This document shows positions 59,157-64,000 of a stretch of 64,000 nucleotides of DNA, piece by piece. The translations under genes and the position numbers were made by a program. The notes under the pieces were generated by a model. It saw only the letters and a program-made list of their open reading frames with translations, searched no databases and was not told where the DNA came from. The first letter of the stretch is position 1. Each line of letters opens with the position of its first letter. The stretch comes from Streptococcus sp. 29892 (GTDB taxonomy: Bacteria; Bacillota; Bacilli; Lactobacillales; Streptococcaceae). Where the stretch lies: the NCBI RefSeq assembly GCF_032594935.1, contig NZ_CP118734.1, forward strand, positions 1,640,001 to 1,704,000, given 5' to 3'.

Positions 59157-60116
59157 ATGAAAAAAATTCTCGCCTTACACACAGGTGGAACTATTTCCAT
59201 GCAAGCCGACCAAGACGGTCACGTAGCAAGCAGTCAAATCAATCCGATGACACAAATCGACACCCCCATTGAAGAAATTCAAGTCACATCCGTCGATTTT
59301 CTCAATGTCCCAAGCCCTCATATCCGTTTGGAACACATGATGGCTCTCTATCAAAAAATCAAGACTGAGCAAGACAACTTTGATGGTTTTGTCATTACAC
59401 ATGGCACCGATACACTGGAAGAAACAGCCTATTTCCTTGATACCATGGCTATTCCGAAAAAACCAATCGTATTAACTGGAGCCATGCGTTCATCCAATGA
59501 GTTAGGTAGCGACGGAGTTTACAACTATCGAACAGCCCTGCGGGTCGCAGCTGATGAAAAATCAGCAGACAAAGGTATCTTGGTTGTCATGAATGATGAA
59601 ATTCATGCCGCAAAATATGTTACCAAGACCCATACAACCAACGTTTCTACCTTCCAAACACCAACCCATGGACCTCTTGGACTGGTTACCAAACGTGAAA
59701 TTCTCTATTTTAAAACGGCAGAACCTCGTGTCCGATTTGACTTATCACATATCTCTGGAACAGTTCCAATTCTCAAAGCCTATGCAGATATGGACTCTGT
59801 TCTCCTTGATTCACTCTCACATTCAGCCATTTCAGGCTTAGTCATCGAAGCCCTTGGAGCAGGAAACCTCCCACCGACCATCCTTCCTGCTATCCAAAAC
59901 CTTCTCACTCAAAACATCCCCATCGTCCTAGTTTCTCGTTGTTTCAATGGAATAGCAGAACCTGTTTATGCCTATCAGGGCGGTGGCATTCAGCTAGAAC
60001 AAGACGGTATCCTTTTTGTCAAAGAATTGAATGCACAAAAAGCTCGACTGAAACTACTAATTGCCCTCAACGCAGGCTTGAAAGGACAGGCTTTAGCTGA
60101 TTATATCCAAGGATAA
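59157..60116 (+). CDS. L-asparaginase
   Basis: Hydrolyses asparagine to aspartate and ammonia. 319 residues with both catalytic threonine motifs, LALHTGGTISM (Thr near 12) and ITHGTDTLEETAYFLD (Thr near 82), and GAMRSSNELGSDG with the catalytic Lys region RPxx absent as usual. No signal peptide, so the cytosolic (type I-like) form. Divergent from the HAD gene with only 57 bases between starts; ribosome site is weak (GAAAG). Confidence 0.92.
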   Translation: MKKILALHTGGTISMQADQDGHVASSQINPMTQIDTPIEEIQVTSVDFLNVPSPHIRLEHMMALYQKIKTEQDNFDGFVITHGTDTLEETAYFLDTMAIPKKPIVLTGAMRSSNELGSDGVYNYRTALRVAADEKSADKGILVVMNDEIHAAKYVTKTHTTNVSTFQTPTHGPLGLVTKREILYFKTAEPRVRFDLSHISGTVPILKAYADMDSVLLDSLSHSAISGLVIEALGAGNLPPTILPAIQNLLTQNIPIVLVSRCFNGIAEPVYAYQGGGIQLEQDGILFVKELNAQKARLKLLIALNAGLKGQALADYIQG

Positions 60117-60132
60117 ACCTCACATATACTTC

Positions 60133-60161
60133 AAAAGACCGGCATACTTGCTCGGTCTTTT
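60133..60161. terminator. Bidirectional terminator between asparaginase gene and recG
   Basis: AAAAGACCG and CGGTCTTTT perfect stem over 11 bases, T-run right. Confidence 0.85.
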
Positions 60162-60167
60162 TCATCC

Positions 60168-62186
60168 CTAATCTAATTCTTCTCTATCCTTCAAATGATT
60201 TAACAATACGGACCAGTTGGGATCTTTCTGCCAATTTTCTTCACTGACAATCTGACTTGCAACCCGTCTAGCTTCCTCCAAAATCGGATAATCTTCCACA
60301 ATATTAGCCACTTGAAATTCTGGCAAACCTGATTGCCGAGTTCCAAAAATTTCACCAGACCCACGCATTTTTAAATCCGCTTCAGCCAGTATAAATCCGT
60401 CTGTGGTTTCAGTCATAATCTTCATCCGTTCTTTACCTGACTCCGTTTTGGGATTGGCAACTAAAACAGCATAAGACTGCTTATGACCACGCCCAACACG
60501 ACCTCGTAACTGATGTAGCTGACTTAAACCAAAACGGTCAGCATCCATAATAACCATTACAGTTGCATTGGGCACATTGACTCCAACTTCTATAACAGTT
60601 GTCGACACCAAAATATCTGACTTCCTGTCCTTAAAAGCCTGCATAATCGCATCTTTTTCGTCATTCTTCATCTTCCCATGCAACAAATCAACCGTAACTT
60701 GACTTCCAAAATGTGCTTGTAACTCAGCTTGCAAGTCAATGGCATTCTTCAAATCCAAGGCTTCAGACTCTTCGATTAGGGGAGAAATAAAATAGACCTG
60801 AGCCCCACTCCTAAGCTCCTTCTCAAGCCACTCTAAAACAGTCGGCAATTGCTGATGCTTAACCCAACGAGTAATAATCGGCTTGCGACCAGCAGGCAGT
60901 TGATTAATGATTGACACATCCATATCGCCAAAGGCAGTAATAGCCAAAGTCCTTGGAATAGGGGTCGCAGTCATCATCAGCACATCAGGATTATCCCCTT
61001 TTTCTCGGAACAAACGCCTTTGCTTGACACCAAAACGATGTTGCTCATCCGTCACAACTAGTCCCAGTTGATGATAAGACACACTCTCTTGAATCAGAGC
61101 ATGCGTCCCAACAATCACATCTACCCGTCCATCAGAAATAGCTTCCAATGCTGTTCTACGTTCCGCTACCTTCATACCACCCGTCAAAAGTGCAATAGAT
61201 AAATCTGGAAAAAGCTGCCGCAAACTCTGATAATGCTGTTCTGCTAAAATTTCCGTTGGCACCATAATCGCAGCCTGCATACCAGCCGAAACAGCCGCAA
61301 ACATGGCTAATCCAGCAACCACCGTCTTACCAGAACCAACATCCCCTTGTAATAAACGATTCATATGACTAGGCGACTGCATATCAGCCAAAATTTCCGA
61401 CAAGACATTGGCCTGGGCAGCCGTCAATTCAAAAGGCAATTTCTCAATCTGTCGATTAACTGTATTCAAATCATACTCAATCATCAAACCATTGGAAACA
61501 TCTCGATTACCAGCTTTTAAGAGTTGCAACTGCAACTGGAAATAAAATAATTCCTCAAATTTAATCCGTCGCAGAGCTTGCCTGTATTCTTCCAAATTTG
61601 TCGGAAAATGCATAGCCAAAACGGCCTGTCTACGATTTAAAAGGCGGTATTTCTCCAACAAAACGATTGGTAAATTCTCTTCCAAGAGCTCCAAATAGCC
61701 TTGATCAACAGCCGCTTTTATAGCCTTGACCAAGTTCGCTTGAGAAATTCCTTGAGCCACATGGTAAACAGGCTGCAAATCTTCAGACACCTGAGCTAAC
61801 ACCTTCATGCCAGTCAAACTAGCTTTGGCCTTATCCCACTTACCCCAAATCGCAACTTGCTGCCCCATTACAATCTTATCAGCTAAGTAAGGCTGATTGA
61901 AAAAAGAAACAGAAACCACTACCTCACCCTGCTTAATCGAAAACCGTAGCCGATTTCTCTTGTAACCATAATACTGCACATTTGCTGGAGATACCACATG
62001 ACCGACCACTACAGCCTTTTCCCCATCCTGCAAATCCAATATTGACTTGCTTTCAAAGTCCTCGTACCGAAAAGGATAATAAGTTAATAGCTGACCAATC
62101 GTCTCAAGGTCTAATTTCAAAAATTTCTCTGCTGATTTTGGTCCAATCCCAGGCAAAACTGATAAATAATCTGACAAACTTTTCAT
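60168..62186 (-). CDS. recG: ATP-dependent DNA helicase RecG
   Basis: Reverses forks and migrates branched DNA. 672 residues: N-terminal wedge/OB domain (about 1-210; LPGIGPKSAEKF, YPFRYEDF), helicase with GDVGSGKT (about 278-285), VVTDEQHRFG (DExH), MTATPIPRTLAI, and QLRGRVGRGHKQSY plus the TRG hairpin. Full length. Follows the rRNA/tRNA operon on the same strand. Confidence 0.97.
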   Translation of the reverse strand: MKSLSDYLSVLPGIGPKSAEKFLKLDLETIGQLLTYYPFRYEDFESKSILDLQDGEKAVVVGHVVSPANVQYYGYKRNRLRFSIKQGEVVVSVSFFNQPYLADKIVMGQQVAIWGKWDKAKASLTGMKVLAQVSEDLQPVYHVAQGISQANLVKAIKAAVDQGYLELLEENLPIVLLEKYRLLNRRQAVLAMHFPTNLEEYRQALRRIKFEELFYFQLQLQLLKAGNRDVSNGLMIEYDLNTVNRQIEKLPFELTAAQANVLSEILADMQSPSHMNRLLQGDVGSGKTVVAGLAMFAAVSAGMQAAIMVPTEILAEQHYQSLRQLFPDLSIALLTGGMKVAERRTALEAISDGRVDVIVGTHALIQESVSYHQLGLVVTDEQHRFGVKQRRLFREKGDNPDVLMMTATPIPRTLAITAFGDMDVSIINQLPAGRKPIITRWVKHQQLPTVLEWLEKELRSGAQVYFISPLIEESEALDLKNAIDLQAELQAHFGSQVTVDLLHGKMKNDEKDAIMQAFKDRKSDILVSTTVIEVGVNVPNATVMVIMDADRFGLSQLHQLRGRVGRGHKQSYAVLVANPKTESGKERMKIMTETTDGFILAEADLKMRGSGEIFGTRQSGLPEFQVANIVEDYPILEEARRVASQIVSEENWQKDPNWSVLLNHLKDREELD

Positions 62187-62220
62187 AATTTAATTATATA
62201 ATAAAACTCAATTAGATAAC

Positions 62221-62241
62221 AAAAAAAGGGCTACTGCCCTT
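62221..62241 (-). terminator. Terminator of the rRNA operon
   Basis: AGGGC and GCCCT stem over 4 bases directly after tRNA-Glu, followed on the minus strand by seven T. Confidence 0.8.
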
Positions 62242-62246
62242 CCATA

Positions 62247-62318
62247 TAGTCCGTACGGGATTCGAACCCGTGTTACCGCCGTGAAAAGGCGGTGTCTTAA
62301 CCCCTTGACCAACGGACC
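62247..62318 (-). tRNA. tRNA-Glu (anticodon TTC)
   Basis: Minus strand folds into a 72-base cloverleaf: GGTCCGT acceptor, anticodon arm CCGCC TTTTCAC GGCGG with TTC, T arm CGGG TTCGAAT CCCG. The first pair is G-T. CCA is not encoded. Last gene of the rRNA operon. Confidence 0.97.
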
Positions 62319-62341
62319 ATATAACTAAAGATTTCTCTTTA

Positions 62342-62414
62342 CTCCGCCAACAGGGCTCGAACCTGTGACATCATGATTAACAGTCATGCGCTCTACCAAC
62401 TGAGCTATGGCGGA
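62342..62414 (-). tRNA. tRNA-Asn (anticodon GTT)
   Basis: 73-base cloverleaf: TCCGCCA acceptor, D arm with AGCTCAGTTGGTAGAGC, anticodon loop CTGTTAA (GTT), T arm CAGG TTCGAGC CCTG. Lies 5 bases after 5S rRNA; 23 bases before tRNA-Glu. Confidence 0.97.
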
Positions 62415-62418
62415 ATTT

Positions 62419-62535
62419 CGCTAAGCGACTACCGTATCTCACAGGGGGCAACCCCCAACTACTTCAGGCGTTCTAGGGCTTAACTGCTGTGTTCGGCATG
62501 GGTACAGGTGTATCTCCTAGGCTATCGTCACTTAA
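62419..62535 (-). rRNA. rrf: 5S rRNA
   Basis: Minus strand TAAGTGACGATAGCCTAGGA at the 5' side through ATGCCGAACACAGCAGTTAAGC to GTCGCTTAGCG; ends pair as helix I. Ends estimated within a few bases. Confidence 0.96.
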
Positions 62536-62618
62536 CTATTGAGTCTTGTCAACTCAAAATTGAATATCTACATTCTATCAAGAAAAACCAACGCTGTCAA
62601 TATTGACTCTAGTTTATT

Positions 62619-64000
<1,382 letters not shown>

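Overview
The window is chromosomal DNA of a low-GC streptococcus and looks most like Streptococcus suis. This rests on protein resemblance (ClpL, PBP1A, MapZ, MalP, the recU/pbp1A pair), streptococcal gene orders (usp/aminotransferase/codY/pncA; gpsB/rnpB/rRNA methylase/mapZ), BOX-like repeats, and the 23S-5S-tRNA-Asn-tRNA-Glu arrangement. Most genes lie on the minus strand. I see no prophage, integrative element, transposase or CRISPR array; the region is mainly core genome with small accessory pieces.

Layout. 1-13 kb: secA (cut by the window edge), priA, rpoZ, gmk and rny (minus), luxS (plus), then a cell-division/RNA block of mapZ, a THUMP-domain rRNA methylase, the RNase P RNA gene rnpB and gpsB. 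12-16.4 kb: divergent ypsA-like gene versus recU-pbp1A, then rsmG. 16.4-23.2 kb: an ECF transporter split in two (T subunit plus a double ATPase; farther on, an S subunit co-transcribed with a SAM hydrolase), with a broken VOC gene, trhO and an unknown gene in between. 23.3-24.5 kb: a DUF2975 membrane protein with its Xre regulator, then a 149-bp tandem repeat of hairpins. 24.5-33.1 kb: yebC and an alpha-glucan uptake/breakdown block (PTS EIICBA, EEP-family hydrolase, TreR-like regulator, glycogen phosphorylase, malQ) with cre-type operators. 33.3-37.9 kb: clpL behind five CtsR-type operators and two mobile-looking repeats, a deformylase, a TipAL-type MerR regulator and a voltage-gated-type K+ channel. 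37.9-44.6 kb: the long Firmicutes ribosome-assembly/NAD operon yqeG-yqeH-yhbY-nadD-yqeK-(GNAT)-(isochorismatase)-rsfS-(methyltransferase)-tmcAL, interrupted by a BOX-like element. 44.7-51 kb: unknown gene, cutC, EamA transporter, and galKT with divergent galR. 51-62.2 kb: gatCAB, pncA, codY (with a CodY box on its own promoter), aminotransferase, usp, an NTP-pyrophosphohydrolase-like gene, HAD phosphatase, asparaginase and recG. 62.2-64 kb: the 3' end of an rRNA operon.

The clearest functional links are the sugar block (PTS import, phosphorylase plus glucanotransferase, CcpA/MalR-like and GntR-like sites), the Leloir genes with GalR, the amidotransferase GatCAB, and the translation/ribosome-maturation operon. 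I found no convincing wholly new multi-gene system. The best items for a second look are the ECF S subunit/SAM hydrolase pair, the 149-bp tandem terminator-like repeat, the 19-bp inverted repeat over the DUF2975-xre promoter, the TAGTC-ended repeat family, a 12-mer shared by two sugar promoters, and two unrecognised genes.
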